Below, piece by piece: positions 47,354 to 56,348 of a DNA stretch of 64,000 bases (position 1 is the stretch's first letter; the number at the start of each line of letters is the position of its first letter). The position numbers were made by a program, and so were the translations under genes. The notes beneath the pieces are model-generated. The model saw nothing but the letters and a program-made list of their open reading frames with translations, did not search any database and had not been told where the DNA came from. The stretch is from Coniochaeta sp. PMI_546 (taxonomy: Eukaryota; Ascomycota; Sordariomycetes; Coniochaetales; Coniochaetaceae), in NCBI GenBank assembly GCA_021432605.1, contig MU271150.1, forward strand, positions 1,550,001-1,614,000, given 5' to 3'.

Positions 47354-48231
47354 GCGAGTGTGCTGATCGCGCCGTGGCAGACCATCCACTACTTTGGGAT
47401 GGCTGTTGTCTTGTTTTCGGATATAAACTTTCTTTTGTCGCAGCTGAGCTGAAGCTGAAGCTTGAAGCTGTCTCTTTCTTGGGCAAATACCAGAGGCGTT
47501 TTTTCTATTTGGGGTGGAAATACCTTGCTCGGGAGTAAATACCAACTTTTAATTGATGAGGGATGTACTATACGAGGTCTCACTCTCACTGTCCTGTCTG
47601 AAACGAACTGGTGGAGGGTAGAGGGAGGTAGTAGCTATCTAGAAATGGCACTTCTCGTCGTTTTAACACTGGGCTCGAAAGCATAGCTCCTGTCGTGATT
47701 TCGTGTGATGAGCTTACCTACGCAGCAGTGCCTGGGAGCGAGGAGATTGCCTCTTTTGCTACTCTTAAGGTGTAGCCACTGAAATAGTAGTACTCCGTCT
47801 GTAGAGTCTACCGCAAGAGTTTCCTCCATCTCAGACCGTCTCACTTCATCATTCCACTGAAATAGTAGTACTCCGTCTGTAGAGTCTACCGCATCTGTAG
47901 AGCCTCCTCCATCTCAGACCGTCTCACTTCATCGTTCATTTCACGTGACTTGGAGATATTTGGAGGGGGGGTCCCTTGCTCGCTGCCAAATTTAACTTGG
48001 CGCCGTCATTTCAGAACCTTTTACTGCTTTTCTTGTCTTGAATTTGGATTTCAGGAGTCAGGCTAGGGGGACAACCCTGGATTATTGCTTTGTCTTATCG
48101 TTTGACAGATAGGAAGAAGTTTTGAAGTTGTTGGCCGAGGCCCCTGTAACCTGAGTTGAAGGCACTTCGTCCATTCTGCAAGGTGATCAGAGGGTCGTCA
48201 TCGTGCAGACACCACTTTTTGGCTCTACCGG
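47354..48231. other. Intergenic, about 0.88 kb
   Basis: 3' region of the four-TM gene and promoter of URA6. It contains an approximately 80-bp tandem duplication at 47776-47935, listed separately. Confidence 0.55.
47776..47935. repeat. Tandem duplication, ~80-bp unit, two copies
   Basis: Copy 1 starts at 47776 and copy 2 at 47854, both beginning ccactgaaatagtagtactc and ending ctcagaccgtctcacttcat. The copies are nearly identical except for a small difference in the middle, so the duplication is recent. Confidence 0.9.
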
Positions 48232-49385
48232 ATGCGTCCAATGGCAGGTGCGTTGCGGCAGCTGGTGCCCAGGTCAAGACCTGTCTCGCTCTCGACACCA
48301 TCACCAATGCGCCAGATGACCTCTTCTCTGCTGTTGCGACGGCTTCAGTCTACTGCCTCTTCATCCTCTTACTGCAGCAAAACTCCCTTCCAACGACAGA
48401 CCTTCTTCTATCGCCCCAATACCTCCAACGCCTCGCGCTCTCTCCGTCGGTCCTACAGCTCCAACAATCCGCCTCCACCTCCCCCTAAGAAGGGCGCTAC
48501 CACCCCAGTCAAGTTCTGGCCCTTCTTCCTGGTAGTCGCCTTGAGCTCGGGAGCGTATATAGCGCTGGTAAATCAGAGAGCAGGTGAGTTTGTGTGCTTT
48601 ACCAAAACCCCCTTACCACTAAAACCCTACGTTGCTTCCCTCTTCCTCTCTCCTAAAACGAACACCACATCCCTACCTCCCCCTAGCCACTCCGCTGACC
48701 GACCTTAGACATGCCAGCAATCGACGCCCCCAAGACCTCGGGTGCCCTGCCCTCCCCCTCCAAATCCACGCCCACCTTTTCTCCCAAGGATGTGACAGTG
48801 GTCTTCGTCCTCGGCGGCCCGGGCGCCGGAAAGGGAACCCAGTGCGCCAACCTGGTCAGAGACTACGGCTTCACCCACCTCTCGGCCGGCGACCTCCTCA
48901 GAGCCGAGCAGGACCGGCCCGGCTCGCAGTTCGGCTCCCTGATCAAAGATTGCATCCGGAACGGCGAGATCGTGCCCATGGAGGTGACCGTGCAGCTGCT
49001 GGAGAACGCCATGACGGAGGTCGTCAACGCCAACAAGTCCGGCAAGCCCGCCAAGTTCCTGATCGACGGCTTCCCGCGGAAGATGGACCAGGCCCTGAAG
49101 TTTGAGGAGACGGTCTGCCCCGCAAAGTTTGTCCTGTTCTACGATTGTCCCGAGGAGGAGATGCAGAAGAGACTCCTGGAGCGCGGCAAGACGAGTGGAC
49201 GCGCCGACGACAACAGCGAGAGTATCAAGAAGCGGTTTAGGACTTTTGTCGAGACGAGCATGCCGGTTGTGGATTACTACGAGAAGCAGGGGAGGGTGGT
49301 CAAGATCGATGCTACGCCTAAGCCGGAGGCGGTGTATCAGGAGACGAGGAAGAGGCTGGGCGAACGGCTCGGGGACGGCTTGTAG
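48232..49385 (+). CDS. URA6: UMP-CMP kinase / adenylate-kinase family (URA6) with N-terminal membrane extension
   Basis: Exons 48232-48583 and 48709-49385 give 342 aa. The kinase domain starts near residue 145. P-loop GGPGAGKGTQC lies near 153-162. NMP-binding sequence follows (FTHLSAGDLLRAEQDRPGS), then DGFPRKMDQA, the LID region LLERGKTSGRADDNSESIKKRF, and PVVDYYEKQGRVVKIDA. This matches yeast Ura6, which phosphorylates UMP to UDP. About 145 residues precede it: an Arg/Ser/Leu-rich segment like a mitochondrial presequence, polyproline (PPPPPPKK), and a span FWPFFLVVALSSGAYIALV. The membrane extension suggests a mitochondrial or membrane location, unlike the soluble core enzyme. A second ATG at 48241 is possible. 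Confidence 0.9.
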
Positions 49386-49906
49386 AAATCGGATGGGGTC
49401 GGTTTGTATACGTAGATAGAAGGAAGATATATAGATGGCTGGAGGGACTTTACTATCATAGACCTGAAGCCTTGCTTGCTTGCGATGGACATGGGAGGAG
49501 TATCAGCATTGAGCGGGTCTGCTTCGCACCCCTTTCTGTAATCACAGAAGTTCTCATTTGTACCATTTCCATTTGCAATACCTATTGTAGCCTAGGACCC
49601 CTTTTTTGCAAACCCCTAAGTGCCATGCAATTCCCCGTATCACTGGCTATCTGGCCAGGAAGGAGCAGAACAAACCACTGGAAAACAAAAAGACCATACC
49701 GCGCCTCGTGCGAGTCGAGAAGGCTGCCTTCAAGCCCTCTTGGCAAAGCAGGAGCAAAGAGCATGAAAAGCAAAACCAAACGGAGCAAACCCTGATTCTA
49801 AAGAGGCCAGCATACCGTCAAAAGGTCTATTGTTTTCCGCACCCCCCTTATGCAAATGGATCGCAAAATACCACTTTCCTTCCCTCCTTTCTGACGACCC
49901 AGGTCT
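49386..49906. other. Intergenic between convergent genes, about 0.5 kb
   Basis: 3' regions of URA6 and eIF3m. Nothing else seen. Confidence 0.55.
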
Positions 49907-51400
49907 CTAGTCGTCGTTCTCATTACGCTCGGCACGCGGAGCAGCAGGCTCTCTCGGCTCCTTGGCGTCAAAGCCACCTCCGCCACGGCCACCGAACCCG
50001 CTTCCGCCACGACCGCCGCCGAATCCGCTACCGCCACGGCCTCCACGACCGCCACGACCGCTTCGCTCGCCGCCCATGCCGCGGTTACCGCTCGATCCCT
50101 CTCCGTCCAGACCGGCGTTGGCCAGCTTGCGCTCAATCTCAGCCTGCTCACGCTCGGCAGTGGCCTGAGCCTCGGCCTGCTGACGACGGATGACGGCCAG
50201 GAGGTTATCGACGACAGTCTTGTATTGGTCGACGCGGGTGCCAAGCTCGCGCCACTGCTTCTCGGCGAAGACGCGGTAGGTCGTCCGGTGGACCTTGAAT
50301 ACCTTGTCCTTCTGGCTCAGACGGCCCTCCACTAGCTTGGCGCGGATGACGTCGATGGACCACATCTCGACCTGCTCGATGGGGATCTGCAGGGCGCGAG
50401 CAATGTTCGCATAGGGGATCTCGCGGTTGGGCGTGCTGGCGGCCAGAGAGGCGAATGTCAGGAGACGCATCTTGCGCTCCAGCTTGGCGTCGTCGAGCTT
50501 CTCCTTCTCGATGAAGCCCTCGTGCTCCTCCTTGAAGTCGCTGTAGTCCTCCAGGTCCTGCTCGGTGAAGATGTCGAGCAGCTGGGCGTAGACGGGGTGC
50601 GAGTCTGACAGGGCCTGGACGGTGGGCAGGGCGCGCAGGTCCTGGAAGAGGAAGGTCTTGTCCGAAAGGAGGGCCATGCGCAGGGCGCGGAGGGAGAGCT
50701 GCTGCGCTTCCTGCGACGTGATCTCCTCTTGGTCTTCGCGGTCAAAGGTCTGTAGGGCCTGGATAAGGGAGTAGTAGGACTCTCTGTGGCGGATAGGTTA
50801 GCGTCTCGTCGCATAGCGCAAGGGAGGGAACCCGAAAAGACATGTTACTTACTCGCCATCACCACCTTCGGACGCAATCTCGGCGACCTCAACCCACAGC
50901 TTCCGCGCATCCTCCTCATCAGTGTCCCAATCCTTGAGCCACTTGGGGAGGTTCTTTAACATGGGCCTGAGACCCTCATAATGGTTGTTCTGCTTCAGGA
51001 ACCGGCAGATCTGCATAAAGACATTGTACCGCAGCGGGTTGTCGGGCGCGAGGTTGTTGAAGATCGTTGTCAACGCGTTGGATGCGAGGTTCATGTGGTT
51101 TATTGGTGACGAGGGAATGGGCTTGAGGAGATTGCTGCAAATGGTAGGCAGATACTTCTTCGGGTCCTTGGACTCGAGAACGAGGTGGATAAGGAGGTTG
51201 TAGGATGGGTTGAACTCCTTCTCGGGGACTGTGTTGAGATGGCTAGAGGCCTTGACGATGATCTGTAGCGCCTCCTCGTTCTGTTCTTTCTCGAGGAGAG
51301 GCTGCACCTGCTCGCCGACCTGCACGATGTCGGCCATGGCCTGGGCCAGTTCGGCAAATGTGCCATCGACGAAGAGGAGCTTGGGGCGTTCAATCGACAT
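49907..51400 (-). CDS. Translation initiation factor eIF3 subunit M (PCI domain)
   Basis: Exons 51400-50853 and 50783-49907 give 474 aa. The N-terminal helical repeats read [21 protein letters not shown] and [19 protein letters not shown]. They run into a PCI/winged-helix domain ([25 protein letters not shown], then [27 protein letters not shown] and [17 protein letters not shown]). The C-terminus is a Gly/Arg-rich tail with GRGGRGG and GFGG runs, plausibly RNA-binding. eIF3m belongs to the eIF3 octamer core. Its ATG is overlapped by the end of a 133-codon upstream ORF in another frame (separate entry). The intron has a GTAAGT donor and a CTAACC branch. Confidence 0.92.
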
Positions 51401-51791
51401 TTTTGGCGTCGGCTTTCTTCAGGCGTCCGATTTCGATGAGTATGGTGAGTCGCTCGGTGACTTCGTCCAGAAGCTGCTGAACCTCGTCGGGACTGATGTC
51501 TCGGTCCTCGGTGCTTGGGTAGAAAACGCTCGGGTACTGGTCGCTATCGTCCTGAGCAGATAGCACTGGCGAATCCTTTGGGGGAGGAGTAGGGAAGAAA
51601 TCGCTGACCGCGATATCTCTGTCGTCGTCGTAGTAGCTTTCAGTCTCGACGTGGTGGAAGTAGTCGGTTGAACTCAAGCCTCCGAGTCTGGCTGGGCAAC
51701 TGTTTGACCGGAATTTCTTTGATCTCGCAGACGGTCCACTATCGTCAACCCCACCAGCATCAAATTTCTGGTGCTCTTGATTGTCCGCCAT
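51390..51791 (-). CDS. 133-aa ORF overlapping the eIF3m start codon
   Basis: An ATG-to-TGA frame ([17 protein letters not shown]...) ends in the sequence AATGTCGATTGA, so its last codons contain the eIF3m ATG in another frame, with the TGA 8 nt after the A of that ATG. The product is acidic, Ser/Pro/Asp-rich ([26 protein letters not shown]). It ends in a predicted amphipathic helix ([27 protein letters not shown]). I do not recognise a family. It could be a real small protein from its own or a bicistronic transcript, or an upstream ORF controlling eIF3m. Composition and helix argue against pure chance. Confidence 0.45.
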   Translation of the reverse strand: MADNQEHQKFDAGGVDDSGPSARSKKFRSNSCPARLGGLSSTDYFHHVETESYYDDDRDIAVSDFFPTPPPKDSPVLSAQDDSDQYPSVFYPSTEDRDISPDEVQQLLDEVTERLTILIEIGRLKKADAKNVD

Positions 51792-52448
51792 TCAAGTCGA
51801 ATCTGTGTGGATGATATCACGTGGACAGTGACTCTTAAGATGGCGCTATGTCTGTTCAGGAAAGTTAAGCGAGTTCGGTGTTGTGTGGCAGAATGAAATT
51901 CTGGGAGGGGCACAAAAGCCCCACCATTCAAGGGTTTCTGGCTTTCTGCGTGCCGCATAGGCTAGTCCAGATTTGGCCGTGACCATCAATCCTCACCTTG
52001 TCCTCACCTCGACCTCTCACCCAACGGATGAAGATAAGAAGAAAGGCATCTTCACCTGATGTCTTATCACCTCCTTCTCAACCTCACGGTGAAACTCTTG
52101 GAACAGAATGTCAATCTGCGACATGGGCAATAAGGAGAATTTCCTGCCAGCATCTAGTCTACTCATTTGTGTCAGTGGTAGGCAGCTCGCTGTCACTACC
52201 GCGACAGGTTTCTCGTCTATTGCAAGTAAACAAACAGGGGTCACTCATGATGCAAGGTAGTACGTTAGGTAAGGTAGGAATCAATTTTCAACTCTACTCT
52301 TATTCACTCTTCAGAACATTCTATGATTTAGATAGCTTACCTTGTTTGACAATCCATTGCCACCATCCTACAGCAGTGACCGCTGGTTGCCCCTATCAGA
52401 ACAATGTATGTACTTACCGAATAAAGACCAGCTAGGTCTCCCTCGAAC
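51792..52448. other. Intergenic between same-strand genes, about 0.66 kb
   Basis: Promoter side of the eIF3m/133-codon ORF locus and 3' side of the HAD-like gene. Only short frames; nothing recognised. Confidence 0.55.
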
Positions 52449-53723
52449 CTAATCGCGCCGGCTACCATTTATGTGCGCCTGATGGATTGGAAATCTCTCG
52501 GTCTCCAGGGCCAAAGTAATGGCATGCATCACGTCTTCGTAAACCATGCTGGGGACATGTTGGTCCCACGGTCGAGGCACCCTGTATGGCCTTTGAGCTT
52601 CGATATCATGCACAACCATCGCACAGCACCTGGCGCCAATCGTGCTCCGTTGTGTCCCTACGAGCTCTTGATAATGGCTGCGCGGGTTGTTTGTGATGAA
52701 GTAAATTGTGTCCAGGTTGAAGGGCCCCCGCTCGGGAGCCTCAGGGAACAAGTGCTTCTCTAGCTCTAGCTGCTGGTCATCGATGGACCGCTGCACATCC
52801 TTGAGTTCTACTTCGAACTGCTTGTGGCGATAGGCCTCGCAAATGTCCAAGAAGCCGCGAGGAGGATCTTCCCATGGGTCGTCCTTCCACGGATCATCCG
52901 ACTCAAGTACATATTTTGGAACAGTACCCAACCTCTCCTGGACGAACCTGTCGGATATTTCCAAGAAGTGCTTTGGGTCGAGCGTGACACAGTGGTCCTG
53001 GTATCCGCCAGCACGGTCATATTCCCTGTTGCAGAATACGACCCTGGACTCCCTGTTGTACTCCAAGGTGCGGGCGATGAGATCAATTTGACCTTTGAGC
53101 GTCTGGTGGCACGGCAGGTCGAAGACCAAGATAGCGTCGATTCTACCGAGCCGGACGGCCTTGCCAATGTCCGGGTCGGTGTGCACCCATACAACCTTGA
53201 GACCTGCTTTCCATGCTAACCGACGGGCGCCGACAGGGTCACAACTAATGATTAGCACTGTCTTGTCAGCATATCGACGAACCACGGGATCAAACGGGGG
53301 AAGGGTACATATAACCCTGTTCTCGAGGCCTGTGACCGGCGGGCTGGCTTGTCCCAAGAGCGAGAGCAGGTTGTTGGCTTGCGCCTGCTCGTCGAAAGGG
53401 TTGCTGGCGTCAGTTTGGATGATGAAGGGAATGTCGTACATCCGCAACGTCTCCACTGCTTGTGCGGCCTTGGGCAGGAGGGTACCCCATGTTGTCCTCC
53501 CATCCGATTCAATTGTTTCGCCTCTTGTCAAAACTCCGTCGATGCAAATCACAAAACCGAAAGATTTGGCTGGTGGCAGGTTATACTTACCTTGACGAGG
53601 GGGACTGAAACGTGCCCGAGTTGTGTCAGATCGGCGCCTGAATGAAATGGGTCGGCTTCCGGGGCTGGGTCTCCCAGGGCTGGGCTCATTGTCCCCCCGC
53701 CACCGGCGGAGGAGGTTGTCCAT
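52449..53723 (-). CDS. HAD-superfamily CECR5/YKR070W-like protein lacking catalytic aspartates
   Basis: A single exon, 424 aa. The fold signature of the CECR5-like HAD group is recognisable: FGFVICIDGVLTRGE near residues 55-70, LPKAAQAVETLRMYDIPFIIQTDASNPFDEQA, VWVHTDPDIGKAVRLGRIDAILVFD, and a C-terminal IYFITNNPRSHY near 340-350. The motif I nucleophile Asp (DxD) is Cys60 (CID). The motif IV GDNPxSD is TNNPRSH. Threonine in motif II is present (QTDAS). With two of the acidic motifs gone, phosphatase activity is unlikely. A binding or structural role is inferred. An optimal donor sequence (AAG|GTAAGTAT, at 53590) occurs in the coding frame, but no acceptor of normal length preserves the fold, so I keep the exon intact. 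Confidence 0.75.
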   Translation of the reverse strand: MDNLLRRWRGDNEPSPGRPSPGSRPISFRRRSDTTRARFSPPRQGKYNLPPAKSFGFVICIDGVLTRGETIESDGRTTWGTLLPKAAQAVETLRMYDIPFIIQTDASNPFDEQAQANNLLSLLGQASPPVTGLENRVICTLPPFDPVVRRYADKTVLIISCDPVGARRLAWKAGLKVVWVHTDPDIGKAVRLGRIDAILVFDLPCHQTLKGQIDLIARTLEYNRESRVVFCNREYDRAGGYQDHCVTLDPKHFLEISDRFVQERLGTVPKYVLESDDPWKDDPWEDPPRGFLDICEAYRHKQFEVELKDVQRSIDDQQLELEKHLFPEAPERGPFNLDTIYFITNNPRSHYQELVGTQRSTIGARCCAMVVHDIEAQRPYRVPRPWDQHVPSMVYEDVMHAITLALETERFPIHQAHINGSRRD

Positions 53724-54916
53724 GTTATTTATGATGGTTCTTTGTAAGTGAGTATGATGATGGTGGTTGTCAGTGTGAGAGGTAGGTGTGAGGGTGCGTT
53801 TTGATCAGCGCAAAAGATGGGCAAACAGATTGGAGAACGTTGGTGGTCTTATAAGAACTGGAAATACTCCCTGGTGCACTTGAATACAAGCACATTGTCC
53901 TTATGCTGGACGACATTTGGCTAACAAGGGCTTGAAAAGAGACTTGGGCAGGATGAAGAAGAAAACAATGCCCCTGTAACATGCACAAAGCATTGACAGG
54001 CTTGGCCATCGAGGACTTGAAGCAAGACAACGACAGGCTGTGAAGTTGGCTCAAAGCCAGGGACTGAGAAAGGGGCTCAAGTTCCACGGGGCTCAAGTTC
54101 CACGCTCTTCGACGACATGGCATTCAATTGTCCATGTAGAACAAAGAGCAGACGGATTTGGTTCGCTCAAAGACTGGGGGCAGTGACAACACCGACTGTC
54201 GAGCATCAACCGGTCCAGCGAGGACCTCACACGTGCGAGTCTTGGGCCGGTCGGTTATAGGAGAAAAGATCTATAGAGAGTGGATGCCGATACTGTCAAT
54301 CAAACTCTCACTAAGCACAGGGAGTGGTGTGCGTATTTGAAAGTATTTCATAATCCTTCTTCGTCCTCCTTCTACCATAATACACGCCATTAGGCTCTGA
54401 CCCTGATCGCACATGACCACAACCAAGACTTACAGACCTTGTTTGATATCTGTCAACCTCAACGTCAATGGCCCTGCATAAGCTCGTGACATGGACGTTG
54501 GGGCTTCAACGATCTGCTCCAACGAGCTTCATCCCCTTCGCTGTGTCGCTGTATCGCTGTGGAACAGGTTCACAAACCTCCTTCGCTCTGTCATGCATGA
54601 TGTGAATCATGAATGGTCGGCCCGTATGCAACCGCGGACCAGCTTCATGAATATCTTGTCGAAAGAAGTCCAAGGCCAAGCAAGCGATGAAGAAGCCGCG
54701 CAACGGGGGCCTTTTCAGGTATATGCACATCTAATCCTGTTTGCATACTACCTTTTCGAACCGCGGTATTGAACACCAGCCGTGAGTTTCCGGACCTGAT
54801 GACAGTTAGGCACAAGTCTACGCTGGATCTACTGAATCAGAAGAGACGTACCCCAAGAAAACTGGCTGTGGTCGTACCACATGGTCGTGGTGGATTTCGC
54901 TAGATCAGCCGCGCCA
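53724..54916. other. Intergenic, about 1.2 kb
   Basis: Promoter of the HAD-like gene and 3' region of the membrane-anchored protein gene. A 16-bp unit (ggggctcaagttccac) is repeated twice in tandem at 54072-54103. A 93-codon frame at 54491-54772 has no recognisable domain. Confidence 0.5.
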
Positions 54917-55999
54917 CTAGGTCTCTGTCCCCTCTGTCGCCTCCGCTTCTTGGGCTGTCACGGTAGCAGAATCAGAGGGCTGAGAGGGCAAAAGAGTAGG
55001 TGACCCATGAACCCGCTGAATGATATCCTCGCTGTTCAACGGTCTCGTGCCGTCATTAAACACCATCGCCTCCCTGTGGCGGTGGCGCAGCCTCTGCTCT
55101 TCCGCACTTTGCTCCTGGTGACGGACACCGACCAGTCGATCGGCATTCTCGTCACTATCGTCGGTGGCGACGTATATGGGCAGCACGTAACTTAGTCTCC
55201 TCGCGTTTGTCGCTTGCCCCTCGATGATGTCCCTAGTGGTCTGAGTGATCAGGCCCGTCTTCACCAGCGCTTCACGCCCCCTCCGGCATCCTATGATGTG
55301 TTTGACTATCTCGCTGACGCGGTTCTCCCTGACGTCCATGTACTGCGTGAAGTTGGTAATGACCTCGTCCGGTGTATCGCCCCAGTACTGCTTGGCCAGC
55401 CACTTCTCGACAAACTTTGCCTTGACCAGCCGGTTTGACACTTCGTACCGGTGTAGCAGCTGGATGATGAACATGAGGCAGAGCTTCTCGGCCATGTCAC
55501 GCAGGTAGTACTCGTCGTACGACTTGTCGTTCAGTTTGTCTTCGGGCTTCCATTCTGATGGCAGACAGAGCTCCAGTGATCTTACAAGGGCTGAGTAAGC
55601 CTTGTCGTTGTGGAGTAAATGCAAGGTATTCTGATCTGTCACGAAAGCAAGAGCTCGTAGGTTTTTCATCCTCTCGTCGTAGTCTGGACGAGTGATGCCC
55701 CAGAGGAGGACATCGAGTGTGCTGCCATCATTTGCTGCCCTGTCGCAGACAATCTTGCAGGCTGTGTCCCTGATAGCGTAGTTGTAGTGGCCGAGAAGCG
55801 TATCGAGCGTGCTGAACTTGAGAGCGTCCTCTGTATCTTGCGTGATGTACTGGGTCTTGGGCTGGGTGGGTTTGATCTCGGCTTCATCACGGAATTCCTT
55901 GAGCATGATGTACATCAAATACGCAGTCCCAACCGCCGCCGCGCCGAAGAACCCGAGAATAACACGCTCATCGCGTGCTACGGATGGCAACCAGCTCAT
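54917..55999 (-). CDS. Membrane-anchored helical (armadillo-like) protein of unknown function
   Basis: A single exon, 360 aa. One membrane span near the N-terminus (VILGFFGAAAVGTAYLMYIML, about residues 13-33) is followed by a long alpha-helical part, with LDTLLGHYNYAIRDTACKIVCDRA and LDVLLWGITRPDYDERMKNLRALAFVTD resembling armadillo repeats. Further helices follow (YYLRDMAEKLCLMFIIQLLHRYEVS). The C-terminal ~80 residues are polar and disordered with many Glu/Gln. I do not recognise a named family. A short N-terminal anchor with helical repeats could tether a complex to an organelle membrane, for example the outer mitochondrial membrane. Divergent from NOP14. Confidence 0.75.
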   Translation of the reverse strand: MSWLPSVARDERVILGFFGAAAVGTAYLMYIMLKEFRDEAEIKPTQPKTQYITQDTEDALKFSTLDTLLGHYNYAIRDTACKIVCDRAANDGSTLDVLLWGITRPDYDERMKNLRALAFVTDQNTLHLLHNDKAYSALVRSLELCLPSEWKPEDKLNDKSYDEYYLRDMAEKLCLMFIIQLLHRYEVSNRLVKAKFVEKWLAKQYWGDTPDEVITNFTQYMDVRENRVSEIVKHIIGCRRGREALVKTGLITQTTRDIIEGQATNARRLSYVLPIYVATDDSDENADRLVGVRHQEQSAEEQRLRHRHREAMVFNDGTRPLNSEDIIQRVHGSPTLLPSQPSDSATVTAQEAEATEGTET

Positions 56000-56348
56000 C
56001 TTTGATATTGACGAAAGGTACTCCCTACTTGTGTCATCATAGCTGGGAAGTCATTATAAATCGATGTAGTTGTTCCAGACGTCTAGAATGAGAGCCGGAG
56101 CTTTGACAGGGTATTGGTACGTACCTTGCCTGAGCAGGGGTATTGCTTTGCCGTCTGCACGGACCGTTGAGGAATTGAAGCAAACAGTATACACTAGGTG
56201 CCGCAACCCACCTTCCGATAAGATAAGGATTTCTCAAAATTTCAAGACCACACTTGCAGCAGCCATTCCGTTCGCCCTGACCGAGCTGGGGCAACCTCAG
56301 CATACAACGAAAAGCCGACGGCAAGGACGTACTCCGGCGCTCACCAGG
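56000..56348. promoter_or_regulatory. Shared upstream region, membrane-anchored gene and NOP14
   Basis: A 349-bp divergent intergenic region. The plus-strand frame is open through it without a family match; the NOP14 start is at 56349. No distinct element recognised. Confidence 0.45.

Noticed and set aside
52436-52460. tRNA B-box-like GGTTCGAGGGA on the minus strand
   Set aside because: Poor match to the B-box consensus, no A box or cloverleaf, and it lies at the 3' end of a coding gene.
53569-53590. 21-nt intron in the HAD-like gene
   Set aside because: Too short for fungal splicing, and the unspliced frame preserves the fold.
54072-54103. 16-bp tandem repeat (two copies)
   Set aside because: Too short to infer a function; likely replication slippage.
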